A stretch of DNA of 64,000 nt. It comes from Gibbula magus. Its lineage: Eukaryota; Mollusca; Gastropoda; Trochida; Trochidae. The notes beneath the pieces are model-generated. The model made no database searches. It was not told the origin of the DNA and saw only the letters and a program-made list of their open reading frames with translations. The first letter of the stretch is position 1; the number at the start of each line of letters is the position of its first letter. Position numbers and translations under genes: made by a program. Of this stretch, positions 19,801-33,000 are shown piece by piece. The stretch covers positions 27,292,368-27,356,367 of the forward strand of contig OW388292.1 of NCBI GenBank assembly GCA_936450465.1, written 5' to 3'.

Positions 19801-20242
19801 TTCATTTAAACAAACTATGCATAAAGTCAGCGAAAGCAAATATTTCATAAAATACATTTGTTGAAACAGTTCTATATCATCTTGCAAACTAAGCTTCTGT
19901 TGAAACTTGTAATAGTTAATGAATAACTCAATTTGAAAGACAAAAGTAGAATCAAGATTTCATACAAGTTTTGAACTTATTGCTACGTTCTAGAAATCAT
20001 ACATAAAAAGCCTACTTCTTGACAATTCCTACAAGGTTAATGAACTCAGCAACCTGTCTCGACCAAGATAAGCAAGTCTGTCTCACATTCCTCGAAGGCA
20101 TAACAGAGACCGGAGACCAACTGAGTTCAGATAATTTTAGAAGATATGTCTTTATTCAATCTCTTTAGTTCAAGTTCATAAATGTCATTCAAATTCCTTG
20201 TCCTGAGCCAACTTTTTGCAGTATATTGGAAGGTACGATAGT

Positions 20243-20432
20243 CTTAAACTCAGACTCTGAAAAAAGTATTAATTCTGAAAACATCACCATTTTATCAAAT
20301 ATTGAGAAGGAGGCTATGAGAGATGGGATTTTCTGTAAACAGAGGCTCCTTCTCTATATTTAAGTGTTAATGTTTTATTAAATTTTCTCCATTTTAATAC
20401 TGTTTTTCAATATTTTGTTCCGAGTCTAAGTG
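20243..20432. mobile_element. MITE-like element, family member 1
   Basis: The ends ACTCAGACTCTGAA and TTCCGAGTCTAAGTG are imperfect inverted repeats. The interior GAAAACATCACCATTTTATC and AAATATTGAGAAGGAG is shared with the copy at 51329-51447. No open frame. Confidence 0.6.
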
Positions 20433-21689
20433 CAAACACGGACTTAAATTACTGTAATGCCGCTGTAGTTGTGGAACATTCCATTTAATTCTTATTACAG
20501 CACTAGTGCTTGTGAATTTAATGTAAACCCAGAAAATAGAGGAACATGGTAACATAAACAACTACAAATGAACATGTCATAAATATTGGGCTAGACCATA
20601 CATCTAGACCCTTTGATACGACTGGCAAATACTATATATTTTTTTCGAAGACGTTATGTATACAGTGATGTCGGGTAAAGCTTCGCACCTAAGAGACAAC
20701 AGACAATTTATACCAGTAAAATATTTCACATGTGAAAAATTGATCTCAAGATGAAAATTTAGATTTTAATCATCACATTAATGTGGAATGTATTGACAAT
20801 GAAATTAATCAGATGTAATCAGAGTAATCTAGAAGCTGATGAAAGGACTAGTAGGTGATAGTTGAGGTATTTTGGTTTCCTTTGACATTTGGTATGTGTT
20901 ATGATATCTTGTTTTTTTGGCGATTTTTGTCAATTTTCAATAATTCGTCACTGTTTAGGTCAATAAACATCATTCTAAAAACTTTCCCCTGCTACAAACA
21001 ATGCAATATATTCTAAAATTTCCAAAAGAAACAATATAAATAATTGAAGTCCTTACACTCCCTACATTTCTTTATGTTCTATTTGTCTCGGTGCGTATCT
21101 CCACCCTCCGCGAATCTTTACCCGACATGGGTGTATAGATGAAACAGTGATTTCATTAGTTTCACTAAATTACGCTGTCACAGCCAAGTACAGCATCCGT
21201 TCTGAACGTGATCAAAGGAACTGCAAACTGTGAAGCTGTGTCAACAGCGTGATTGAAGTTGGACTTGGGACTTCGATAAGACATTGACCTATATAATGTC
21301 TGGTGTTTAGTGTCGAGTTCATTCCAACTCAATAACGGAATGGAAAACAAACAGCATAGTGTTATGTAAAAACCTTCAACGCTTTCATATACATATTTTA
21401 TCTATTACCAGAACCATTGCAGAATCTCCCGATCTTTGTAGTTGCTTTTAGACGAACGCTTCTATTTCTTAAAAGTGTCTATGTTTCTGAGCATGTGGTT
21501 AAAGAAAAGCTATACTATATTGATATAGGCCTACTACTTCTATGCATATGGTGAAAGATGAATATTAGGCCTACTGTATATTGTATATCACATTTATATG
21601 TCATGGCTTTAACCACTATCAAGTGTGTGTTTAAACCAATACCTGCATTGTTAATTTAATTTATCGTCAATATATACATAGCTAAAAAT

Positions 21690-22090
21690 AAGTGTGCACC
21701 CCTTAGTTTGTTCACCAGGAAACGTTGTCTGATAAGAAAGTAGACAATGTATCAGAAAAAGCAACTGTGTGGTATGACAGAAGCCTTATCTACCAGTTTA
21801 ACAAAGCAAATTTCATTCAGTTTCACTATACTTTGTGATATTTGCATTCATAAAATTCTGCTAATTTGGTGTCCAGGAACAAGTATTGTTACGATGAAAA
21901 ATGTTCCATTCTCTCAAATGAACTGATGAACCTTTAATAAGTGCCTTTCAATAACAAGGCTCTAGTTACAGCAGTATCAACCTTCAGAATCAAACTTTTT
22001 CTTTAAAAAGAACAATTTGGAAGTTGTTTACTGACGAAATCCGGTCTGTATGACTGTAATCACATCTCTAAATCAAAAGTCCTCGACATT
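21690..22090. mobile_element. Dispersed repeat, partial copy of the 62730-63566 element
   Basis: Shares, in the same order and orientation, AGTGTGCACCCC, TATGACAGAAGC, TCTACCAGTTTAAC, CAAATTTCATTCAG, CAGGAACAAGTATTGTTAC and CGGTCTGTAT with the copy near the right end of the window. Only the left terminus is recognisable here. Confidence 0.65.
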
Positions 22091-22739
22091 CGTAAATAAA
22101 TGAGAAATACGACACAACGGGTCCTTTTCATAAATGATGATTTGATGATTAGTTTGTGGTATGATTATTGGTATGTACTGTTAAATGCGTCATAAATAAT
22201 CACGATAGTTCTCGTGTTTACAAACCATAATCTAACCCAAGGAATTAGATGTGATATACGTCCTTGATCTAACCTTATATCAGCCAAACCGAAGTCGAAC
22301 AGTCAAAGGGAAATAACTCTGGTATTTTTTGTCATTATTTTGCAGGATCCACGTTTAACCTAACGCAATGAAACATCAGTCAATCCATAAGTAACTTGTT
22401 ATTTTCTGCTTAAATATACATCGATATCTTAAAATTAAAAATAGAGCCATGGGCTCTGTAGCTCATCAGGGCTTATATTGTTTGATGATGAAGACAGAAA
22501 TATATTGTCTAAATATAATGCACAATCTCTAGCCCTGACAAATCTTAATCTTGAAATTGAGAGAGAGCACTCAGCAAGGTCAACACACAGGAGATTGTGC
22601 AATATGCTGACCCCTTGGCTCTGGTTACAAGCCAGCTGTGCTTTTACAGCCAAATTATGTAATAGCGTAATAGCCTCTGCCTTGCACTAAACACTGGCAT
22701 CACTGATCTAACTGTATAAGACATAGAGAGAACAGGCAA

Positions 22740-23655
22740 TGTGGTGAATCTCATCGTACATAGTACAATTTAGAATCAACTTGGCTAAATAATCTCTGCA
22801 CACTTTTAACGGTTCTAAGCCTTTTTCATCCAAACATCGTAACATTCCGAACGGAATATTCCTTCTAGTCTGTTCTGGAGAAGAAGATGAAAATATTTTT
22901 TTATGTTTTGACCTGTGAGGGCCTTTATAATACCCACAATATTCAGTTCATAGGCTATTCAATAGTTCTCATTTCAATATTGATTACATTAATTTGACAA
23001 ACATGTCCACAATGGAGACTTGATCCTCAACATATATTTCACATTCCTACTGAATAAGATTAACTGCGAAGTTTTTTTTCTATTCTGCATTTCTCAAACC
23101 CAAATTAAGACTCAGATATCTAAAAGATGAGATGAGTCTCCCTCAGGTATTTTATTAGGGATAAACTCAATACTGATTGAAGTGCCATAAAATATCAGTT
23201 CATTATTCAGGGGTTTTTAGGCTGTGGTCCATATTTGGAGTCACAGGGTCGCCAAATTTACAAGTTAGAATCCCCATTGGCTAAATAGTTTGCACACAAT
23301 GATACAGCCTTCTAGGTCTTTTTGTTCCGGAGAAAAAGAGGAAAACGGGAGTTTAGGTCATGGCCTGTGAGGCCCTAATTTGGGGCTACAGGGTCACCAA
23401 ATCTACATTTTAGAATCTCCATTGGCTAAAGACTCTTTACACAACATGACAGCCTTCTATGTCTTTTCGTTGTGGAGAAGAAAATGAAAATAGGATTTTA
23501 GGTCATGGCCTGTGAGACCCTTATTTGGGGCCACAGGGTCACCAAATCTACAAGTTAGAATCCCCATTGCCCAAGGAGTCTGTATTCAAAATATCAGCTC
23601 CCTAGGCCCAGTGATTCTGGAGAAGAAATCGAAAAAGCGAAAAGTTTATGGACGG
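22740..23655 (+). repeat. Tandem repeat, unit about 146 bp, roughly four diverged copies
   Basis: Recurring blocks: TTAGAATC(T/C)CCATTGGCTAA, CTGGAGAAGAA, TTAGGTCATGGCCTGTGAG, CACAGGGTCACCAAAT. The two clearest copies begin their GTCATGGCC block 146 bp apart (about 23356 and 23502). Ends in TTTATGGACGGACG, typical of some invertebrate repeats. No gene recognised. Confidence 0.7.
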
Positions 23656-23944
23656 ACGCATTAGCCAAGCATTTGTCAGGTTCGATTCGTGTGTTTGAAT
23701 CTGTAAAAGTTTTGATACAATTTATTCAATGGTAATACTTGCATATTTTAGATTTTTAAATCAGATAGTTTTACAACACAGAGAAAGAAACATGCAGTAT
23801 ATCCATATAACGTTTTACTCGACATGTTATCGGAATATTGTTATCGGAATATGTGTGAGATAGAAGAAAAAAATATGAACCGACCTGTTGTTGACTTTAA
23901 TCGGCCTTTGGGTTGTAGATTGTATAGTGTCGCTAATATGGATG

Positions 23945-24017
23945 AAGGGAGATAACTCGTCTATGCTTAGTGACAACATGAAGTTATGGAGAAAGGGAGA
24001 TAACTCGTCTATGCTTA
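23945..24017 (+). repeat. Two close copies of AAGGGAGATAACTCGTCTAT
   Basis: The block AAGGGAGATAACTCGTCTAT, continuing GCTTA, occurs at 23945 and again at about 23993. The core GGGAGATAACTC recurs elsewhere in the window and is a motif I associate with mollusc genomes. Confidence 0.6.
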
Positions 24018-24283
24018 TTTGCTTATCTGAACTTAATAAGTAAAAGGAGTCATAAACATACGGAAGAAATTGTATTCCAGATTTTAAATGGTCTCTCAAT
24101 ATTATGTACAAGATGTTCCTATCAATGCAAATATAACTGAATATGAAATGACAAAGTTAGTATTACTATTCTTCTGTGCATAAAACATAACACAAAAAGA
24201 CCATTTTAACAGATGTAACAGCTATAAGAACAGCCACTCACTTTATTTAACTCGAATGCCAGATTCAAAACATTGTATTTAAC

Positions 24284-24462
24284 ATAGTGTATATAATACA
24301 ATATAGTACCGGTATGTATAGTGTATATAATACAATATAGTACCGGTATGTATACAGGTAGTGTATATAATACAGTATCGTACCGGTATGTATAGTGTAT
24401 ATAATACAATATAGTACCGGTATGTTGGTGTATATAATACAATATAGTACCGGTATGTATAG
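24284..24462 (+). repeat. 34-bp tandem repeat, about five copies
   Basis: Unit AGTGTATATAATACAATATA followed by GTACCGGTATGTAT. It produces three overlapping open frames on the minus strand, full of YIHTG/YRYYIVLYT, that are repeat artefacts. Confidence 0.9.
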
Positions 24463-27400
24463 TATGCAACATTCATGCTTCCTTATGAAAATATTCACAT
24501 TTCTCAAACAGAATTAATTTTTAGACCTGGGATCCCCTTCTTCATCTTCTTAAACTTCATACTTCATGACTTTACAGAATAACAATACAAAATATATAAA
24601 TATGATAGCAAAGCAAATCAAATGCTACTTTTAACATACAAATTAAAGATACCAAATGTACTATATGACTATATAAATATTTTTAAAAAACAGCGTATTT
24701 ATCTACAATTATCAAAATTCTATAGTAAAATAATTGTAATAGTACAGTAAGTATAATATAGTATATTAGTAAAACATGATGAAATTGTCCTTGATACTGA
24801 TTCGAATGTTTAAATGTAATAATATTGATCTACAATATTATTATCTTAATTTCTTTTTAATTCCAGTTCTATCTATAAAATAACTGTAATAGTATAGTAA
24901 AGTATAATATAGTATATTAGTGAAACATGATGAAAATTGTCTTTGATTGAAATGTTTAAATATATTAATAATCAATTCCCTTGAGTACCTTTTCCCCATC
25001 TGCCTGTGTTGTATCATTTAGATCTGGCAGTAGAAGAGTGTCGTCTAGTATTGACCATGAACAGCATTTATTGTCTAAATTTCATCCAATTGGAGTTTTT
25101 TTTTTAAATATCTACTTTAAAAATGTCAATTTTAAAAATAAACATTAGTTGTTATCCGTGAAACATGTAAATAGTACAATTTCAAAAGTATAGAACATTT
25201 CATAGAAAGAGGTTTATTTCGGTTTTTAGCAGTTTTTAATTCTATCATCATGAACACCATCTTGTAACAGTGGAATGTTGAACATAGCAATGGTATTTTG
25301 ACCAAGCAACCATAGCAACAAAATAAATAGTTTAGTAACTGTAACATTTTAGTATCATTTAACAGGCAACATTTCATACAATATTATATATATGTGTGTG
25401 TGTCCAGCAACAATTGTACAGTACTTATTCTATTTGCATTTAAACATGGCATAGCATTTCAGCATCAACTTCAGCATTTTCAAATCAATTGTGTGAACAT
25501 ACACTTCATTGATAATCTATGGGGAAAACAATTTTGTATCAAAATTAACATTAACATGACAAATACACTATTCAGTATACCCCAACTTTTTTCACTCCAA
25601 AATATTATTGATATAAAGCACTGTCATAAATGGGATTAAAGTACGGCACAGTTTTGACAAACAATGTTAAACATTAACATGACATAGCATTATAAATATA
25701 TTTCTTTTTTTTAAATCTGAAATAAAAATTTATGTTTTGATATAAAGATTTCAATTAGTCATCAATATGTCAAATTTTCATCCTTCTGTATATCCCTCAT
25801 TGTTAAAAATACTCTATAAGTTTATACGTCCTTGTTTAAGGAATATTAAAACTAAATATAAATAGTATAAAATAGTTTATTCAGATTGGACGTCCTGCAC
25901 AATGATCAACCACTGATATTTGCAAGTGTATTAGATTTTGAGCCTTGGATGTTATGTAAAGGTTCATATATTCAAAACACCAAACTATGGTTTCCTGTGA
26001 GGTTAGAGTTAAATATGTTTTTTTCATCAAAATGGCAAGAACTTTGTTGTTTCTTTGTAACAATGTTTGGTCTAATGTTCTTTTTCATGCAAATGCATTA
26101 AAAAAAACTCTGTATTGAAATACTAGCATTATAAACTTCTGAACCTCTATCATAAAGGTAATGGCTGTTTTTCAAGGCATTATAATTTGCAGAAGCCCAA
26201 GAACTTTAATTAATTCTCATTGCCATGGACTTCTGTAAAAGATAAATGAAAATACGGTACTCTGTAAAAAATTGTTATAGATATTTTAGCTTAAATGGAT
26301 AGAATTTGTTCTATCTAAAAACTTCAACTTTTTGATACACATATACGTTAAAGGAAACAGTTAAAACTTGTATCAGGTTACCACCTACAACTCTATTATG
26401 TTAGAAGTGAAGAACATCACCACAGTTGTTTTAGTCACATTTCAAAATCACATTGTGACTGTATTGTTATATCTTGTATGGGATATTTTGGGCAAACATT
26501 TGTATACATTTTATAAAGAAGAATTGCTTCAAAATCGGAGTCGACAAGATAAACCGTTCGCCATATTTGTTAGAATTTTGGAGCAAAATTTTCACACGGC
26601 TTCAAATAGATACAAAGTTATATTGGCCCATTGTCAGGATTGAGAGGGAATTATCATTTGTAGCACCTTCATGATAATTTTATCTATTTTAACTAAAATG
26701 TGTAAATATGTATATTGACAGATATCATAATAAAGGATTTTGAGAGAATATGTCATCATTAATGAAATAATCTTACAAAATGTTAACATCATAAATATTT
26801 GTCTCAGTATTGCTTGACACCATACATATCATGAAATCACAATGTCCTGATAAATCATATAATTCATCAAGTCCAAATGCTTTGACATCATACAATTCAT
26901 GAAGTCACTCACTGAGTTAGGATATGTTTGGTTTCTATTTCTATTCTAACAATGTGGATGTAATCAAATAAAAGAAATTTCAAATTGAATAACACTTTCT
27001 TAGGTCATAAAAAAGCTACCCGGTAAGTAAAAAATATGCAGCATTAATTTTTATAATTTGTATTATATAGATTGACAATATGCATTGTTTCATGTTCATA
27101 AACCTTTATGATTTGTCTTAATTATAACACATTTTGGGAATCAGTATTATTTCAGCTCAAAACAAAAGATTTATCATAGCATGAAATAAATATATATGAG
27201 TATGGTGTAAAGGACATGCATTCCATATTTTATTAATTTCCATGCTTCAAGAAGTTCAACCAAATTCCAATGATATCAACAAATTCACTTATATTCTCTT
27301 AAATAAGAAAATGTACATATTTCTCAAACAGGATATACAAATGAGCATTATATATACAGAAATAAGCCAGAAAGACATATATACACAATGAAAAATTGAA

Positions 27401-29260
27401 ACATGTAAAAAGACTTCAAAAAAGCATCATGTCATTATACACCTATATACAAATCATGCCTAAACAGCTGTATTAAACTTTTTATCATCTCATTCAAGGT
27501 AAAGAATATCATGTCCTGCAGACTAAGTCTGCAGGCTGCAGTACACTATGAATTCTTCGAATTATATGTTCAATATTAAGTCCAGGAAAAATTTATAAAT
27601 TGGTTTACAGAAATGTCTAAATGTCTAAAGGCAGGACGCAAAAGAAATCCCCCAAAAAATGTTGCTCTACCGTAGTACTTTCACAAGAGCAAAATAGGTA
27701 AAGAATTTATTAAGAAAATCATGGTATTTTAATTGGGAGGGTTTTGAGTTGCATTTATTACTTAATTGGTCAAAATCTTTATAAAAAATCTGTTAACCAA
27801 CTAAATCGATTTATTTTGCTTATCTAAAACTTTTTTGATTTTTTTTTCATTTCATGACTACATATAATATTCATGTGGTCCTAGCAATAGAGCATTTTAT
27901 TATCTTGGTCCCACAGTCACAAAGTAGGACTTCACATGCAGATAACAACGTGAAAAATGTGTTGTCAAACTACTGATATCACCTATTGACAATGACATAA
28001 AAATATACCCACCACAGTCTGAAAAAACATTTTATCTTTCCAAGGACAAACGGTCCTTCTATCAAAGTTTGACCTCATGTCACCTTTTATTATTTTTTTT
28101 AATTTGTAAATTAATTTCAAAATGACCTTTAAAACGGACTCAATATATTTTTGGCACTCATGTACAAAATATACCTTAATTAATATATACTTCTGTGTAA
28201 ATGGGGCTATGGAAAGTGACTGTACAGAACCAGTGCAGTGACATCACAACCTCAACTCTATGAAACATCTTTGCCTTCACTTACATCAAGTATGTACAAA
28301 GCACTATAATATGCTAATGACTATATTGCAATGATATCTTTCTCTACACATTAAATACAAGCAAATTATTTGGAATCTTTCTATATTTGTATTGTTATCT
28401 ACCAATAGAGTTCTTGTAGACATCATTGAAGAGTGTATGCAGTATTTGGTCTGAGAACAAGCAGACTCGGAAAGGACCATAATAATTTTCACTGTCATTA
28501 TAGTTCAAGATAAACGTGCAAATACGAGAATAAGTAACTCTGACCGAAGGTTATACAAATACGTCTCTTAATAACATGATTCATCTCTGTAACTGAGCCA
28601 TTCTGCAAGTCCAGGTAAGTTTAAATTATATTTTTTTAAGCTGATTTCAATTTTAATCACTCTTAAATCCATTCTGTGAAGCCAATCTGCTTCCATGGTA
28701 GCTGATCTTCTGTAATCAGGTTTTGGTGATTTAGTCGTTTGACCGACAACACAACATGAAATCATTTACAAAACAGTTATGCCATGTTTGTCATTATTTA
28801 GCTCATTGCTCATGCATCAGGTAGAAGGAACCAAGGGCTGGAGAGGTTGGAGAGAAGCATGTCTTGAGCAAAGGTAACTTTAGTGGCTCATCTTGTCTAA
28901 CACTTCGATTCTGAAGAAAAGTATTTTATCATTCAACACTGTGTTCAACACGAGATATCGCTCGTGTGAGATCAAGCAATATCTCCAAGGAAATATCATT
29001 TTTACAGTAGATTTTGCACAATGACCTGTCACCATCAATCACATGACAACACCGTTTTTTTTTACATCATAAAATAATGACTCACAATGATGTAACGTGA
29101 TAAATCTGATGACATTACCATTACTAAACAAACATGATGATTTCACAATGCTATGACATCATCGCACTGGTGGTCTAATGACAGTGCTATATTCAGAGAT
29201 GTACATTTTTCATTGAAAGTAATGAAGAATGATTTTGGATGATAAATATAATATCAACCG

Positions 29261-29366
29261 TGTCTTCTGATATCAAATACAACAACACTCGTTGATGAAA
29301 GTTAAACATCCTCGGATATTTGTAACTTTTATCAATTCGTATTGATATATTTGATATCAGAAGACA
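29261..29366. repeat. Hairpin with 19-bp perfect arms
   Basis: TGTCTTCTGATATCAAATA at 29261-29279 is the exact reverse complement of 29348-29366, with a 68-base loop. It lies just downstream of the PI3K subunit stop, in its probable 3' UTR or flank. Likely a foldback transposon remnant. Confidence 0.7.
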
Positions 29367-29378
29367 TTTCGGTTTTCT

Positions 29379-29384
29379 TTTTAT
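29379..29384 (-). promoter_or_regulatory. Candidate poly(A) signal for the PI3K subunit gene
   Basis: AATAAA on the minus strand, about 470 bases after the stop codon. It is the first clear AATAAA seen downstream; usage is unproven. Confidence 0.3.
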
Positions 29385-29852
29385 TAAAAATTGAAACGAA
29401 GCCCATGAGAAATGTCATTTTCAGAAAATCAAATTTCTCATAGGCTCCTCTTCAATATTTAACAAAACGGTGATATTTTACAAATAAATACTTTTTTCAC
29501 AAGTGTAAGACTATGACTATACCTTAACATGCCTTTCATTCCTGAGTTGACTGGTTAAGCATGTAGGTCATCATTGCTTACTCAAGAACACCAATTAAGG
29601 TACTCTGAATATCACCCATTAAACAGACCAAATTTTGTGCAACCATAGTAAGATAACATAATATAAAGGTTTTGTGCAATGGTGTACTAAGGAGACCTTG
29701 GCAAGTTAAAGCATTACTATAGAATTTGTACAAGAGGATCTAGGCGAGTGCTTTGAAATCCTGTTAAAAGATTTTATATAGGAACTTGATGGATCCATGA
29801 AATAGTGTATTAGAAGCCATATTTTCTATAAGACCGGAAACCTATAGTGAGA

Positions 29853-30057
29853 TCATCGTTGCGGGTGGTTTGACTGGTAGTAGAAGACGGGGTAGACAAG
29901 GGTGACCTCTGCGTCTCGGTTGTGCTCCGAGAGGGAGATGCGGCGGTACTTGATGACGAGTTCGAGGAGCGAGGAGAAGAGGCAGAGGTCCTCCGTGAAG
30001 CCGTAGCCCCGCCCCTCCTTGTACTTGATGATGCAGTGCTGCACCTGGTCCCGACAC
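29853..30057 (-). CDS. PIK3R: PI3K subunit exon 9: rest of cSH2 and stop
   Basis: Acceptor gatatttgcag, directly abutting the 19-bp minisatellite. Encodes CRDQVQHCIIKYKEGRGYGF, LELVIKYRRISLSEHN and VTLVYPVFYYQSNHPQR, then TGA at 29853-29855. It is GC-rich relative to its surroundings. Confidence 0.93.
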
Positions 30058-33000
30058 CTGCAAATATCATTACACAGTGCAAACATCATTACACGGTGCA
30101 AACATCATTACACAGTGCAAACATCATTACACAGTGCAAACATCATTACACAGTGCAAACATCATTACACGGTGCAAACATCAATACACAGTGCAAACAT
30201 CATTACACGGTGCAAACATCAATACACAGTGCAAACATCATTACACAGTGCAAATATCATTACACAGTGCAAACATCATTACACAGTGCAAACATCATTA
30301 CACAGTGCAAACATCATAACACAGTGCAAACATCAATACACAGTGCAAACATCATTACACAGTGCAAACATCAATACACAGTGCAAACATCATTACACAG
30401 TGCAAACATCATTACACAGTGCAAATATCATTACACGGTGCAAACATCAATACACAGTGCAAACATCATTACACAGTGCAAACATCAATACACAGTGCAA
30501 ACATCATTACACAGTGCAAATATCATTACACAGTGCAAACATCATTACACAGTGCAAACATCATTACACAGTGCAAACATCATAACACAGTGCAAACATC
30601 AATACACAGTGCAAACATCATTACACAGTGCAAACATCAATACACAGTGCAAACATCATTACACAGTGCAAACATCATTACACAGTGCAAACATCATTAC
30701 ACAGTGCAAACATCAATACACAGTGCAAACATCATTACACAGTGCAAACATCAATACACAGTGCAAACATCAATACACAGTGCAAACATCAATACACAGT
30801 GCAAACATCATTACACAGTGCAAATATCATTACACAGTGCAAACATCAATACACAGTGCAAACATCATTACACAGTGCAAACATCAATACACAGTGCAAA
30901 CATCAATACACAGTGCAAACATCAATACACAGTGCAAACATCATTACACAGTGCAAACATCAATACACAGTGCAAACATCATTACACAGTGCAAACATCA
31001 ATACACAGTGCAAACATCATTACACAGTGCAAATATCATTACACAGTGCAAACATCATTACACAGTGCAAACATCATTACACAGGATTCTTGATGAGCTT
31101 GTCCTATTGCTAAAGATGCACACTGTAAATATCATTATAGAGTCTAGGGTTCTCTCTTCACATGAGCTTGTCCTATTGCTGAAGATGACAAACTGCAAAT
31201 ATCAATATAAAGTCTAAGGCTCTATCCTTCGATAAGTTTGTCCTATGCTCAGCATGACATACACATAGAGGAACTCATCTCTCTGTTCAACAGAAAAGTC
31301 ACAGAGTATTTCTTGATTATTTTCCATACTTAGCATATAGCATGGCATGCAGACCAGCTCTTAAGTTTCCAGGGTCTTGTTTGTTAGCTAAGTGGGCAAA
31401 ATAAGATAGACCACAGATTAGAGATTAGAAATGCGATGACATCTAATCACATACATCAAAACAGCATGCTCGGGTATAAATGTTGGCATATGAAACTCAT
31501 CTGCAATCATTTTGAAATGTGAAGATAATTGCTGTAAAACTCATGCACTGGACTAGGCCATCATTTTGGAGAAATGGTAGAAGAATAAATTCAGAAATGA
31601 CGATTAGTTAACTATGGGACAGAGAGAGGACACTGTCTACTCACATGACCGATAGGGCATGTTGACTAGATCCAGGTTTGGGTCGCACGAGGAACGTCCC
31701 GTGACTCTTGCCTGCCAGCAGGTTCTCGGCCTGACCTCGATCACACTCAACCAGCCAGTTGCTCTGCGTGTAGTGAGATAGTGACACGCCCCTCTCCTCC
31801 TCCAGCAAACCGTCCACAAAATCCAAGCTCAGGCCTTCACTGAGAACATTTCTAGAGGAGAGAGAGTTAGATTGTAACTTATCTAGGAATTACACAGGAA
31901 TATACAAGCTCTGGCCTTCAATGAGTACATTCCTACAGGAGAGAGAGTTAGATTGTAAATTGTCTAGGAATTACACAGGAATATACAAGCTCCGGCCTTC
32001 AATGAGTACATTCCTAGAAGAGAGAGAGTTAGATTGTAAATTGTCTAGGAATTATACAGGAATTTCTTTGAGGGGCATTTTAAAAGATTGCAAGATGAGG
32101 ATAAGGATAACTTCATTTCATATCAGTGTATATCATGGTGTAAATATCTACATCTTAACCTTGCACCTTATTGCAATAAAGACATAAATTCATAGGATTT
32201 TTACTTCTTATTCAGGAATAATTTGAGACCATTCTAGACTGACATCCTCTGCTCAGTATAAATTGGGCTAATGTTTCTTACAGATTCCACTTGAGCTAAT
32301 ACAAACAATATCTATTGTGAAAGCATTAAGTTTTTGGTGACAGTTATTTCTGTTTACAAGAACAAAGTTGCATTTTTAGGATATTTATGGAATGCTAAGA
32401 GCAGCCCTTGGGCTTGGAAGTAACCCACTGGATTTGAGTTATGATATATTTCTTCATTTTTTATTCAGAAAACTTTGATTAGTTTACTCAATTTGAAGAC
32501 ACTCTAATTCAAAAAAATTCTGACTGAATATTTTATCATATTGAACAAATTTGCACAAACCAGAACCATAATATTTCGAACAATGAGAAAAATAATATAT
32601 CTTTAACATAACATTCAATGAAATATACAACGATCTGATTGGTCACCTCCTCATCTCCTCCCGCTGATTGACCAATCGCTTGACCTCTGGTCTGAGAGTG
32701 ATCATGTCATTTATCGCCTGGTTGATCTCAAGAGTCATCTGGTCCGTCAGCTGTTTGTGTCTCTGGTACGTGTCAATCAGTTTCTCCTTCCTGGAACGCT
32801 GGTACTTCAAGTTCTGCTCAAATCTGTAAATTATGGAAAAAAACATTTGTAACTATAATTGAAATATACATATAATTATTAATATTGGGTACTGGGAAGA
32901 ATCAAGAATAGATAAGTGTATTTCACTTATCATTGGCCAACAGAGTGACCCAGAGGTTTTACTTGAGAGAGAAAGCCCTCAGCCGAGGGAAATTGGGAAG

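Larger units (their letters stand above)
24463..29852. other. AT-rich 3' flank of the PI3K subunit gene, no gene seen
   Basis: 5.4 kb without a supported coding exon. The part nearest 29852 should contain the PI3K subunit 3' UTR. A near-perfect inverted repeat occurs at 29261-29366. The interval 28900-29470 contains several short palindromes such as CACGAGATATCGCTCGTG and looks like transposon debris. Confidence 0.5.

Noticed and set aside
24206..24507. Three overlapping minus-strand open frames rich in YIHTG and LYT
   Set aside because: Produced by the 34-bp tandem repeat.
30058..31084. CRISPR array
   Set aside because: The units are contiguous 19-mers without unique spacers, inside a eukaryotic intron.
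29922..31217. Long plus-strand open frames (up to 431 codons) of CKHHYTVQTSLHSANIITQ type
   Set aside because: They are translations of the 19-bp minisatellite, which has no stops in any plus-strand frame. They run antisense to the PI3K subunit exon and have no promoter or non-repeat content.
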